A model generated the notes under the pieces. That model was not told where the DNA came from. It ran no database searches and saw only the letters and a program-made list of their open reading frames with translations. Made by a program: the position numbers and the translations under genes. This document shows, piece by piece, positions 46,055 through 58,056 of a DNA stretch of 64,000 nucleotides. Every line of letters begins with the position of its first letter. The stretch's first letter is position 1. This DNA is from Scleromitrula shiraiana (taxonomy: Eukaryota; Ascomycota; Leotiomycetes; Helotiales; Sclerotiniaceae), in contig JABELC010000004.1 in the NCBI GenBank assembly GCA_028455995.1, positions 868,001 through 932,000 of the forward strand, read 5' to 3'.

Positions 46055-49000
46055 CTTGAATGAGGAGAGGACCACGCCAGGTGGTTGGTAAAAGTAAATG
46101 AACGGGCGGTTGGTTATCTGAATGAACGACGAGATTGCTTGGGATGGACCAGACCACAAGAAAAAGGAAGAATCAACGCAAGTATGAATGAAGAACAAAA
46201 AGAAACTGGATGCCGGCCCCAATAAAATTATGAAAGAAGGTATATAAGATATATGAACGAAAAAAAGATATCTAGTTTAAAAGCATACAGAACATGGGTA
46301 TTAAGATAGAAAAAACACGCGGCTTGAGAGAACAAAGTAGAGACTGTTTGCGCATGAAGTCTTGGGCCATTTGTATATGGATCTAGTTGACAAGGGTCAA
46401 ACGCCTAGGGCAAGATATCAGACATAAGATGCGGCATGATTATGGAAAATGGGTTGTTGTTAAAATAGGTAAAGCTCCTAACGTCTTGGGTTACCGGGTA
46501 TGTATGGTATGCATGTTTGATATTTTTTCTCCAAGGGGGATCAACCTCATGGCGTCGTCTGTGCATTGATCTTGTAAGACTAAAACCAGGTTGAATGTCC
46601 AAAGGTTTAGAGTAGAAGCATGGATTTAAAATCCGATTCTGAATCAGGAACAAAAATGAAAATAGGTTATTACAATGATTGGATTATACTCTATGTGTAA
46701 CTGTTACTCATGTACAAATCCGTAAAAATTCATTGGAAGAGGTTTAGTGCCATTATTAATCACCCCCTGAAATCCTCAGGGGATCTCAAACCTATGGCTT
46801 GGTTTTTTTTATGGCATCTACTGACTATTGGTATAATAATGGAACCGATACTCTCAAGCTTGACGATGGATGCCCTCCCTAACTTATGAGTAAAATAGTA
46901 GCCCTGAGGCTGCTGACGTTGCCCGAAAGAAGCTATTGATGTTTATTAGTGAAAAATGTCTTATAGCCGATTTACTGGTTAATACTCGTACAATACAATA
47001 CTGAGGTAAGTACTATGGTTGCTTAATACCAACCCATTGCTAATCAAGCTTGATTTCCATGATATAAACTATCATTCATACCCGTTTGTACTGTACCCTG
47101 TGACTATCATTCATACCCCTTTGTACTTGTACCATGTGAAGTAATCAATCACAACGTGGGGCGCCAGCTTACCCAGCTCAAAGAAGAAGAGAAGAAGATG
47201 AAGAATTTTAACATGCACAGAAAAGAGAAATGAAGGATCTGAAAAGAATTTTCATAATTTCTATTAATCACCAGAATAGTAAATGGAGCCGCCATGTATA
47301 TTGGCATTTAACGAAAGAAAGAAAGCAAGCGCTTCCATCGTTTCAGATTTCACAATTTTTTTCTAGAAACGGATCCACACACCACAACCGACCAGATGTT
47401 TCTATTCTACTGATGGCACAATGTGTGATTCGAATTCGATGTTTGAGCGCAAACATATCAACCACTATCCTTAGAGTATCCTATCGATGCGTTGATTATC
47501 AAAAGCTTGTTTAGAAGTTATTTTCAATTTTTGCTGCTTGCTTCATTTGATTGCCTCCTTTGTGGGGTTTGTGGTGTTATGGAAGTATCTTTTTGTTTCG
47601 TACCTAGGTACCTATGGTATGATCTATCGTATAGTTCATCCAAGAACAAAGTCTGGTTTTCGGTGCGAAGTGTTTTGTTGCAGAGTGTTTTGTTGCAGAA
47701 GTGACTTTTTGTTGCAGAAATGACTTTGTCCAAGGCCTCAGGATTAGATGTCTTCTTTGACTTGTTTCTTGGACTGTGGCTCATTGACTGAGAGCATTCT
47801 GCGCAGGTTTATTGCACAGCCCATATTGTTTGCTACAAGTAACAACTACCGGGATCGTAGCAAATCATTGTGATGAGTCTGGAATTCTTTCCTCAGTCAC
47901 CGCTTTGAATGATTTGTTCCAGGTATAATTCGTTTGTATCAAGACCCAAAATCAACTGCTCCCCGCAAAGCTTCGCCTTGAGCACATACAGACCCCCTCT
48001 CTCCTCGACTCTGTTACACCCCCACTATCGTCTATATTTTGGATACTTCTCTTTATTTGTATCATCATGGGAAGGCTGGAATGAGACTGCAAGCGCGTTC
48101 ATGTGTCATTTTTGATATTGTTTGAAATACAGTGGCGATCCTGTCACTATGGCCGCACAATAGTCCTCGCCGCATCCGGTGAACAGAATAGATCATTATC
48201 CTAGCTTTCGACGCCTGTCTTTGATAATCAACATTATTGGAAGTATTCTATTTCGAACTTCAACTCTTTGCCGCTCCTTCATATTGTCTTGACATCAAAT
48301 ATTTCGATGGCCCACCTTCATAATTTTATCAAACACAAGCTTTTTCAACAAGATGCATCATCACGCTTCTCCATTCAAAACTGACACTACACAAGTGGTT
48401 CAAGACTCAGCCTCATACTTCTCGATACTCATTGTCAAATTAGCATCAATGTTGTTTGTTTCGATTGATATTTTCAATGCCAAGCTTTTCGGATGGCGGC
48501 AAGATCTATATTCATTGCTCCATGATGTTGTTTGAGTTATTCTATCGGTACTTGTTCATTGTATATGTGTCTTGGAATCAAGCCCGGGGTTTGATCTCTT
48601 CCGAGAATAATGTTTCTTTAGCATTGATGGCTCCTCTAAGCCACCTTTCACTCCTATGATGCCATTACCGCTGGCAGAGGTAGTTTTTATAATATTCTCT
48701 ACTGATATGCATGTGACTGCCTTGACTATTTGTTTCTAAATGTTGACCAGTCCCCGGAAAAGAAGCATTATAGAAGGATGTCATGAATGTTCCGGGGAGT
48801 TTCGGCTGGACAGCCACATCGACGACAAATGATTCAAACAGGCAATGGAACGCATTCATAAAAATACATCATTCATTGATATCAATATGCACAAAAGCCG
48901 AGGTAAATGTGTCTCCATCCATCTACTTACAAATCAAAATTGCAACAGAAATAGACTCGGTATGATAAGCATCCGTCCAAGTGTAACCTCTATTCAAAGG

Positions 49001-49537
49001 GTCCACCTGTGAGATTCCAAGTAACAGACAAGCTTTCTGTCATCTGATGTGTCGAGCCCTATCTTACGAGACTGCGTTGACGATATATTTCGGTATTCTG
49101 CGCCGTTGTGATTTGAACTACTCTTGCAGACTTCTCTGATTCAGAATATGTTGACATGCAACATATTGATTACATAGTTTTATCAATCATACTAACAACG
49201 GCACGCTCTAAAAATATATAGATACATGATCGCGAGGTTGAAAGGGAGTGATCACTACAAAGATGTATTTAAATTTGTTCTTGTAACAATAAGAATCTGT
49301 TATTGTAATAGTTCAATATTTATGCCAAGGTATTGTGATTTTTGATCGCAAGTTTAAGTCAGTTTGAGCTTTATACTAATGGCTTTACAACAAAGACTTA
49401 TAATTTACAACACCTGTCTTTTGTCCAAGATCGTTACTACAAAAATCAATGATGGTTCTCTCTTTTCTTTGAGCAGAGTCTGGTTTTTGAAGCGGATATA
49501 TTTTTACTTTGTACAATGCATGACCCATTCCAATAAC
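46055..49537. other. long non-coding stretch, no gene recognised
   Basis: About 3.5 kb upstream of the protease with no frame over about 95 codons and no familiar motif on either strand. It contains an imperfect 35-bp tandem duplication at 47068-47138. An unrecognised RNA gene or very short gene is possible. Confidence 0.45.
47068..47138. repeat. imperfect ~35-bp tandem duplication
   Basis: Two adjacent copies starting ACTATCATTCATACCC and ending near CTGTG/ATGTG, differing at a few positions with a one-base length change. Confidence 0.75.
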
Positions 49538-49608
49538 GATCCTTTAACTCAGTGGTAGAGTGGAAGATTGCAGATCTTCAAGTCAGTTGTTCGAACCAGC
49601 TAAGGATC
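49538..49608 (+). tRNA. tRNA-Cys (GCA)
   Basis: A full 71-base cloverleaf without intron. The acceptor stem GATCCTT pairs with AAGGATC. The D arm/A box is TAACTCAGTGGTAGAG, the anticodon arm GAAGA TTGCAGA TCTTC with anticodon GCA, and the T arm AGTTG TTCGAAC CAGCT including the B box GTTCGAACC. No internal lesion seen; no T-run was verified. Confidence 0.88.
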
Positions 49609-51084
49609 TTCAAGATATTGGAATAACTTTTTGTAGATTTTTTTTCATGTTTTTGTCGTAACTGAGATATTGATGTTTGCGTGTAGTGTTATTGCAAAGG
49701 TGTTTGATGCATTGACATCTTGCGATGTGGATACTTGGGAATAGCTTCATATATTCCCACCAGCGTCCCTGATTTCCTTATGAAAAAAATCCAAACCATA
49801 ATCTGTTTGTCTTTCTTGCATAATTAACAAAGTTTATTTATTTTGCTTTGTCTACTCTTCCCTTCTTTAGAGTGCATGCTCATTTAACTTTGTTATTCAG
49901 ATCCTGAAATAAGCAATCAATAGGATAGCTCATTGTCTTTGGTTCAACATCACATCCATACCTCTCTACCTTAGATTTCTTGAATAAGAGTATAGCGTGG
50001 TTTTTCATTGCTTTTCATGATTCCTTAGACAACTATTTATTCTTACTGCTTTTGTCCCTATATATATATATATGCTCGCCTATAATCCCGTCATCCTTTT
50101 CTACAACTGGCGTTTCCCATTGTCTTTGAACATATAGTCAACGCAGAGCAGCAGATACAGGCCAGCCTCTGGGTGAGCAATAATCCATTTCATTGTAGTT
50201 ATTGGGCAATTATGCGAGCATATAGGAATCCGAAAGTTTCCTGAGTTGTAGATTCGATGTATTACACATAATGATGTAGAGGTACAGAGTGATGAAAATT
50301 CTGTATATCCTTACCCATATAGGAAGGTCAATATACTACGCAGTCATCCACAGAGAAATTTTCCGCAAGCAATGTCTTACTCAAACTTTGAGCATCACAG
50401 AATTAGTTCTATAGGAAACGAGCTTGTTGAGGGATATACAAATTCGACGGCTGTGACATGGAGATTATATAGATCTTTCGTAGCTCCCAATGTTCAAATT
50501 TAACCACCGCCGTATCGCGAATTGAGTATGGCTAACAGGTTCCTTCCTCTTAGTCCATGTTTTCGTATCAGATGAATCGAAATTCTATTTCTTATACCTG
50601 CTTAGTTAGTTTACAATACGGTAAGTTATTCTATCGATAGGATGTTGCTAGAACGAGATGCCTGAGTATAATTGATCAGAAGCTCAGATATAAACATGTC
50701 TTGTATTCCAATAATGTTTTAGAAAGTGTTTCAGAGTGTAAGAATAAAAGACACAAGGAGTACATATCATATAAGTATGAGAAACGAAACAAACAGAATA
50801 ATGACAATAGAATGAAGATATTGGATATTGGATATTGGATATATATAATGACAAACGACCTCGGAAGTCCCTCTAGTAACCCCTCGTTTTTTTATAGGAA
50901 GGTTTTGCACGCGGGGCTACCCCTCCCTAAACCTATTTAAGTCTAGTTATCTTCTGATAAGACTACAGGTTCCGATAAGCATAGTAATATCAACCCTGTG
51001 AATTTTTTTCTCGATATTTTTCATTTTAAGAGTCATTTGAACAATTTCACAACATAATTCGAGTTCAAATACAACATCATCAAA
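49609..51084. other. intergenic upstream of GMP synthase
   Basis: 1.5 kb of AT-rich DNA with a short (TA)n tract near 50061-50073 and a GATATTG-type repeat at about 50818-50845. No gene supported; the last part is the GMP synthase promoter and leader. Confidence 0.45.
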
Positions 51085-52899
51085 ATGTCTGCATCTGAGA
51101 TTGAACCTCATAAGGTATTTGATACCATCCTAACTTTGGACTTTGGGTGAGTTTCATTATCCGACATTCATACATATATTCATGCATTCAAGGTGTCGGC
51201 ACTTTTCTAACTTTCATAAGTTCTCAATACACTCATCTCATTACTCGACGTTTACGTGAACTCAATGTATACTCTGAAATGCTTCCTTGTACGCAAAAAC
51301 TTGCGGATCTCGACTGGAAACCAAAGGGTATAATTCTCTCCGGAGGACCATATTCTGTTTACGAGGACGGAGCACCACATGTCGATCCAGCATACTTCGA
51401 ATTGGGGGTTCCTATTCTCGGAATATGTTACGGACTCCAGGAGATTGCCTATAGACTTAACAAGGATAATGTTATTGCCGGAACAAAACGAGAATATGGA
51501 CATGCGACTTTGAAAGCTAGGAAAATCAATAACCATGTTGATCGATTGTTTGAGAATTTGGAGGGAGAGATGAAGGTTTGGATGTCTCATGGAGATAAAT
51601 TGGGTGCTCTTCCTGAGGGATTTCACACAATTGCTACAACTGAGAACTCGGAGTATGCTGGTATTGCTCACGAGTCCCAGCACATTTACGGTAGGTGGTT
51701 TTAGGAGGACATTCGCGTTAATTTTACTGTCGAGGAAGGCTAATTCCATGCTAGGTCTTCAATTACATCCAGAGGTTACCCGTAAGTAAAAACAACTAAC
51801 TACCTGTGTGGATTCTCATTTCTGACAAATTTTAGACACCGAGAATGGTGTTCAAATCCTCAAGAACTTCGCAGTAGGCATTTGCGGTGCTCAAACGAAC
51901 TGGACCATGGCAAAATTCGTAGACCAAGAGATTGCTCGAATTCGCAAATTGGTTGGAGAGAAGGGACAAGTCTTGGGTGCGGTTAGTGGTGGTGTTGATT
52001 CTACAGTTGCCGCGAAGTTAATGCACGAAGCCATTGGAGACCGATTCCACGCAGTTCTTGTCAACAACGGTGTTATGCGATTGAACGAATGCGAACAAGT
52101 CAAAGAAACCCTCACCAAAAATCTCGGCATCAATTTGATCGTTGCAGATGCCACACAACAATTCATGGATGGATTGAAGGGTCTCGAGGACCCAGAAGAG
52201 AAGAGAAAATTCATCGGTGGAAAATTCATTGATGTTTTCGAGGCGGAGGCAAAGAAAATTGAAGAAGCTGCTGCAAACTCTGATAAAGCAGGCAAGATCG
52301 AATTTTTCTTACAAGGAACATTATACCCAGACGTCATTGAAAGTATCTCTTTCAAAGGACCAAGCGCAACCATCAAGACTCACCACAATGTTGGAGGTCT
52401 ACCCAAACGAATGACCGAGGGACAAGGACTCAAACTCATCGAGCCTCTACGAGAACTTTTCAAGGATGAAGTTCGTGATCTTGGACGACAATTAGGTATC
52501 GCACACGATCTCGTAATGCGTCATCCATTCCCAGGTCCTGGTATTGCAATTCGTGTCCTCGGAGAAGTAACACCAGAACGTGTTGAAATGGCCAGACACG
52601 CCGATCATATCTTCATCAGCATGATTAGAGAAGCCGGATTATACGACAAGATCGGACAAGCCTTTGCCGCAATCGATCCAAGTCGCGCAGTTGGTGTAAT
52701 GGGAGATAAACGAGTTTATGGAAACATTGTGCTCTTGAGAGCAGTTGAGACGAAGGATTTCATGACGGCAATCGCATATCCTTTTACCAACGAGTTTTTG
52801 ACAAAGGTTTCTACGAGGATTATTAATGAGGTTCATGGAGTTTGTAGGGTGGCTTATGATTATACTAGTAAGCCTCCTGGAACTATTGAGTTGGAGTAG
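51085..52899 (+). CDS. gua1: GMP synthase (glutamine-hydrolysing)
   Basis: Converts XMP to GMP using glutamine amide nitrogen and ATP in de novo purine synthesis. ATG at 51085; introns 51147-51220, 51691-51754 and 51782-51835 are all frame-consistent. N-terminal class I glutamine amidotransferase: TLDFGSQYTHLI, LSGGPYSVYEDGAP, catalytic Cys in ILGICYGLQE, and His/Glu in GLQLHPEVTHTENG. The ATP-pyrophosphatase domain has the PP-loop GAVSGGVDSTVAAKLMHEAI, then LVNNGVMRLNE. The C-terminal dimerisation domain includes THHNVGGLPKRM, RHPFPGPGIAIRVLGE and the terminal RVAYDYTSKPPGTIELE. Length, about 540 residues, and all motifs are as expected for an essential enzyme. Confidence 0.96.
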
Positions 52900-53458
52900 A
52901 TGCAGTGGATGAATCAAAGGAAAATAAAGAAAGGGGGGGGGGAGAAGGAAGGAAGGTAGGAAGGTTAGATTCAGCATGTTGGCGTTATGTTTAGACTTAG
53001 AGATAGAAATGCATATATGAACCAACTTTTGATCCTAAAATACCAAGCAAGATCAATGATATATATCTGTGACAATGATATGAAATGCGAAGAGTAAGGT
53101 TGAATTCCTACCTATGTAGGTACATGTAAATTGTGGCTTGATAGGCTTGTTACTATACCCCAAAAATAAAAACATGGACTGGGAAACCCCACCACGTGCA
53201 ACCAAAACAAAGCCTATCAATAGCTCTACAGCTCAGTAAGCCCCTGCAGCACAGCAAGAGCTCCTCGGGTATACTGACGACATCGATCTGAATTCAAATT
53301 CTCGATTATCAACCTCGAGCTTTTCCCCCCTCGGAGGGTTTCCTCCATTTCCTTCATTTCCTTCATTTCCATGGTAACCTTTCTTTTCTTAACTAAACAA
53401 GAAAGAAAGTTTTCTTCAATTTGATCTCAAATACTTTCACCCAAGTTTCAATTGTTCT
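52900..53458. other. intergenic
   Basis: 3' flank of GMP synthase (with a G-run at about 52935) and a pyrimidine-rich promoter/leader before 53459, including a TTCCTTCATTTCC-type repeat near 53345-53370. No gene seen. Confidence 0.45.
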
Positions 53459-54346
53459 ATGCGATTTTCATTCTTGTTCTCAAAACTCTTTTGTCAGCGG
53501 TTACAATTATTATCGCAAAGAGGAATTCGTAGTTTCGCAAATATGACATCTGCTAAGGGAAAACCAACTGATCCAAAGCTTAAGGAAGAGATTACTGAAA
53601 GTGTGTTATTCTCTTTCCACGGATCCATTACATACCCTAGTGAAGACTTGCCAACATGAAATAGAAGTTAAAAACCAAACGAATAAAGATGGTTCTGGGA
53701 AAGGGAAGATGGCTGCATGGAAGGTAAGTTGTACTCCAATTCATCGTATAGCTTATAGCTTTGAAAGATATCCACAGCTAACCATATAATACAGGCTGCT
53801 AAGATAGGAAAGGAGTATGAGAAAGAAGGAGGTGATTACGAAAACGAACCCGGATCAAAAGATAAACCCAAGAAAGGAGTACCAGAGAAGAAATCCGAAG
53901 CCGAGAAGTCATCCGAAGTAAAGGAGGCAGCAGATAAGAAAGATAGTTCTCCCAAAGGCGATGCAGAGGGTGCTGCTGAATCAGAAGAGAAGAAAGGTGA
54001 AGAGGAACAAAAGGAAGATGGTGAAAAGAGAGGAAGGGGTAGACCTAAGGGGGCTGCAAGTGGTACTGGTGATGCAAAGAAACCAGCAAAGGTTAAGAGA
54101 GAACCAACGCAGGGAACGAGGGTTAGTGCTAGACAACAGGAACAAAAAGGTAATGGTAATGGCAATGGTAATGACAATGAGAAGAGGAAGAATCAAAGTG
54201 ATGGGGTAGATGGTGAGGAGGAGGAGAAACCTACCAAGAAAAATAAGAAGACTGATAGTCCTAAGGAAGATGGAGGTGAGGGTGAGAATAATCAAGCAGA
54301 GCCGAAGAAGACTGCGGCTGCAGGTAGTAAGAAGTCTAAGAAATAG
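53459..54346 (+). CDS. lysine/glutamate-rich protein with AT-hook-like motif
   Basis: Family not named. An ATG at 53459 gives an N-terminus like a mitochondrial presequence (MRFSFLFSKLFCQRLQLLSQ); a second ATG at 53543 (MTSAKGKPTDPKL) begins the conserved part and may be the real start. Introns 53601-53664 and 53724-53794 give DPKLKEEITEKVKNQTNKDG then KMAAWKAAKIGKEYEKEGGD, resembling a short fungal domain often seen as EEIKxEVKxxDKGGxxGxWxARKA. The rest is low-complexity Lys/Glu/Ser with RGRGRPKG (AT-hook core GRP), a Gly-Asn run and a basic end (KKSKK). Probably nuclear and DNA- or chromatin-associated; this is inferred from composition only. Confidence 0.65.
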
Positions 54347-54856
54347 TGATTGAAGTCTGTATTTCTTGAAGACGAAATGCTACAGACGCATTGGACGAAA
54401 TTATGGGGTGGAATACTTGAATTCTAAGGGTCCAATTGTATATCAACGGAGTTTCGTTATTTTTCTATGAATTCGGCTGGGGATGTTTCTTTTTTTCTTT
54501 GGTGATTCTATTTTGGTCCTTTCTTTATATTTGGAGTGATTAGTGAATTTGCACCAACTGTTTTTTCATTCCCTACAAAAAGAATATAATCGATCTCTAA
54601 GTCTACAGGTCGATCTCATGATACAGATTATATCCCCAACTGTTACGTCTGCTGTGCTTTCTTTTGAGAGATCTCTCAGCACCTTCGTACTTATGATTAT
54701 TTACGGCTTTCTATTCTTACCTACCAGTTAAGTGAATCATCGTCTACCGAATAATACTCGTTCGCTACTGGTGATTTCTCCAGCAAATATCTTACTCAAT
54801 ATCTCCAAAGGAATATTTCAAGAATTAATATCAACCACATTCAAATTATTTTCCAA
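54347..54856. other. intergenic
   Basis: AT-rich spacer between the AT-hook gene and the P450, holding one 3' UTR and the P450 promoter. Short frames only. Confidence 0.45.
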
Positions 54857-56590
54857 ATGGATTATTTCCCAATCTCAATTCTTCTTAGCAGCGCCATACT
54901 CCTTTCCTATTACATCATCACCAACATCAAAAGTCACCGCATCGCCCACCAAATTGCCCATCGAAATGGCTGTTCACCACCTCCAAAATACCCCCATATA
55001 GATCCCTTTTTCGGCCTCGACTACATAATTGATACGTTCCTTTTCATCCCATCGATTACTTCCTATCATCATAGATACGGCAAAACGTTCCAAACGCGTC
55101 ACTTATGCAGCACGCAAATCAATACATGTGATCCACGCAATATCAAAGTCATACTGGGAAATACGGGGGAATGGGGGGTAGAGCCTCTGCGTCTGGAGGG
55201 TAGAGCGGACTTTTGTGGGAGGGGGATTGTTACTTGTGATGGGGGGTTGTGGGAATATTCGAGGGGGTTGGTGAGGAGAGGGTTCAGGGGGGCGAGTGTT
55301 GTGGATGAGGGGACGTTGGATTTAGCTATGGGGGAGTTTTGGAAGGGAATTCCGGAGGGGGGTTTGACGGTGGATTTACAGCCGTTGTTTTGCAGGCTTG
55401 TGAGTTATCCTTGTCTCAATTGCATCTTTCACTTGTCCGGTTTCTTGTTCATTTGTTGGTTATACGTTCTATGAATCTGTCGAATCAACCAATATTTCAT
55501 ATTTACTCTTTATTTCCCTCTCCGATCTTGAAGCGACTTGCTTGCTAACTTATTAAGTTCCTTCATACCTCAACCCAATTCATTCTCGGATCCAACTCTC
55601 TATCACCACGTCAGAATAGTGATGAACCCTACAGTGATATAGGAGATTTTATCCGCGATTTCCAAAACGCCATGTACATATCCAACATCCGTCACATGCT
55701 AGGAAATTTTCGTTTCCTCCTCCCAAAACTACTAGTACAAAGATTCATAAAACCAACCCACCGACTCCTAGACCATTACATCGACGAAGCATTTGCACAT
55801 AAAGAAGCCGCAGAAGTACAACTTACAGACAAAGAAGCAAGCAGTGAATTCAACGGTTTGGTCGAAAGTCTTGTGAATAAAACAGACGATAGGATTACCA
55901 TACGAAACCAAACTCTTCAAGTCCTAATGGCTTCTTCGAATACAACATCCACGCTGCTAAGCAATACAATATTTCTTCTCTCAAGACATCCAAATGTTTG
56001 GAAAGAATTAAGAGAGGCAATTTTAGCGACGGATGTTGATACGATGGAGAAGAATCTTAATGCGGCGAAACTAATCGAGAATGTTATTCTGGAATGTATA
56101 TCCCCCCAGCAGTAATGAATGAATGGATAAAGATAAAACATGCTAACAAAAACATCAAGCTCTCCGTCTCTACCCGATTTTCCCCTCCATAACCCGTGTC
56201 TCCCTCCATGCAACTACCCTCCCCACAGGCGGCGGACTATCGGGCACTCAACCTATCTACATACCCCCCCGTACACGCGCCTCCATCTCACTGTACACAC
56301 TCAACCGCGACGTCTCAATCTTCGGACCCGAGAATACGGGGAAATTCATTCCAAGCAGATGGAACAATATTGATATTGAGAAGCTGGGAAAATACGAATG
56401 GATACCTTTTGGGGCGGGGAAGAGAATTTGTTTGGGGAGGGATAAGGCGCTTGCAGAGGTGAGTTTTGTGTTGACGAGATTGGTGGAGAGGTGGGTGGGG
56501 GTGCAGTGTAGAGATGTGAGGGGGTCGAGGGAGGAGATGAAGTTTGGGGGGGAGTGTTTGGTGGGGGTTTTTGAGGAGGGGGAGGGGTGA
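54857..56590 (+). CDS. cytochrome P450 monooxygenase
   Basis: ER-anchored heme monooxygenase of about 500 residues, resembling CYP52/CYP539-type alkane or fatty-acid hydroxylases. ATG at 54857, N-terminal membrane anchor (ISILLSSAILLSYYIITNIK), then the proline-rich hinge SPPPKYPHIDP. Introns 55400-55557 and 56096-56159 (TGCTAAC branch) restore LQPLFCRL-FLHTSTQFILGS and ILES-LRLYPIFPS. Conserved sites: WGVEPLRLEGRADFCGRGIV, an I-helix region with SSNTTSTLLSNTIFLLSRHP, K-helix ESLRLYP (ExxR), NRDVSIFGPE, SRWNN, and the heme loop WIPFGAGKRICLGRDKALAE with the Cys ligand. No break found. Parts of the first and last exons are very G-rich on this strand, unlike the middle exon. Substrate unknown. 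Confidence 0.88.
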
Positions 56591-57199
56591 ATGGATAAGT
56601 TTGGGTTTGGGTTTGGGTTTTGGAGATATGTATGGATTGGCTATTGGATTGATTGGTGAGTTTGGGGATTGATTGAAGTCGGCGTTATTTTATTTTTGAG
56701 CTGTGCATTCTAAATTGAATGCATAAAAGTTTCTATTTCCTATGTATGTGTTCTTCGACTTCCCTTGGGTTCAGCAAAGTCATACCTCTAGAAGCAATCA
56801 TTCAAGGTAACACGAATGCCGTAATTCTTCCAATCATCACCACTGATCTAGATTACGATTTGAAGGAGTCGTAAAGCTAAACGATCGATTGAGTATTCTC
56901 CCAGCATAGAGACAGCATTCAATAGTTATTTCCCCTACCTAACGAATTAGATCGTCGGTTATTTGACTGTATTCGTAGCGGGCCTGATGGATAAATTTGG
57001 TTAAACACTAGCCCCACCACACCCCACCATGAAAGAAAAAAACTTGATCTTAAACCAAATCAAGACAACAATAAGAATGTTAAGCCAAAAATCCTCCTCT
57101 ACAAAAAGGTTATATCCCAATACACATAACCACAATCCAATATTCCCTCCCCAACGACCATCATAAAACCCTTCAAACATCAAAAAAGCCAAAAAGAAA
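56591..57199. other. intergenic
   Basis: 3' flank of the P450 with a TTTGGG run (about 56600-56620), then AT-rich DNA. The minus frame 57001-57192 is hydrophobic but featureless; no gene supported. Confidence 0.4.
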
Positions 57200-57303
57200 G
57201 GGCCTAATCCGGGATCGAACCGGAGACCTCTTACAATTTGAACGTTAGATCTAAGAAGAACTAATTGCCCAAAGCAAGAATTCTACCACTGAACTATCAG
57301 GCC
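57200..57303 (-). tRNA. tRNA-Pro (TGG) with 32-nt intron
   Basis: On the minus strand the 5' end GGCCTGA pairs with TTAGGCC. The D arm is GTTCAGTGGTAGAAT. The anticodon stem CTTGC/GTAAG closes the loop TTTGGG-T with anticodon TGG. The T arm TCCGG TTCGATC CCGGA is perfect. The loop is interrupted after position 37 by an intron at 57236-57267, the canonical place for eukaryotic tRNA introns. Confidence 0.88.
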
Positions 57304-57472
57304 TTGATGGAAATCGATTGATTTCTTGATATATTCGAAAGTACATATGTTAGCTTATATTGGTAGTGCAAATATTCGGCGAGTTTGAGTCATGATGTGG
57401 AGTTGGGTTGACGGAAGTGGGATTTTGGTATGGGGCTGATGGTGGAACGAGCTACGCAAGCTTGATTTGCAA

Positions 57473-58056
57473 ATGCCGCGGGCTGGTTTTGTGTTTTCTT
57501 GGCGTTATATCGGAGTTGAATGCATTGGTGATCCAAATTGCAGGAAATTGTTCGTTTCGAAGACTAAGATGGACCGTCATCGAAAGGCAAGCGACGGTCC
57601 TATCGAAGGAGATGAAATATATTATTGTTCTTTTCCAGGTTGTACAAAACCTTTCGTACAAAACCTTTCGTACTCCGCTTTGACAACATGGCTAGACATA
57701 TTGAAAAAGGTCATCGTGGATTCAAAGGAGGTCCCATAATTAGAATCTTCGGACGGCCCAATGAAGACATAGTGCGAGAAGTAAAACAAACAACACAACC
57801 AAAAAAGCCCAAGAAGAGCACTCCGAACGATCTTCGTTGTGACGGCAATGATCCGAATTGCCAGAGAGAATTTCACAGTCATATAGAAATGATCCGCCAT
57901 AGAGTACCAATACACGGTGCTAAAATAGGAGATCCGTGGTACTATTGTCCTCTCGGGGATTATAACACATATCATAAGTCGGATATGAAGAGACATTTTA
58001 ATTCATCAATAAAAGGTTATAAGAAACTCAAGGGACTGATCAAAAACCTAAAATAA
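57473..58056 (+). pseudogene. paired C2H2-like zinc-finger gene, frameshifted
   Basis: Two similar blocks, each a pair of finger-like units. Block 1: ECIGDPNCRKLFVSKTKMDR followed by YYCSFPGCTKPFVLRFDNMA and RHIEKGH. Block 2: RCDGNDPNCQREFHSHIEMI followed by YYCPLGDYNTYHKSDMKRHF. Cys/His spacing (for example C-x4-C-x12-H-x4-H) is that of C2H2 fingers, though some units are irregular. A 14-base direct duplication at 57644-57671 shifts the frame inside finger 2; removing one copy would restore continuity. The ATG at 57473 is the best available start. Unless the duplication is an assembly error, the protein is cut shortly after finger 2. Probably a DNA-binding protein originally. Confidence 0.6.
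57644..57671 (+). repeat. 14-bp direct duplication inside zinc-finger frame
   Basis: ACAAAACCTTTCGT occurs twice in perfect tandem. Fourteen is not a multiple of three, so it shifts the reading frame in the second finger. Confidence 0.92.

Noticed and set aside
53165..53460. Thiamine- or purine-type riboswitch near GMP synthase or TPK
   Set aside because: I see no conserved TPP aptamer pattern in either leader; pyrimidine-rich and repeat sequence explain the region.
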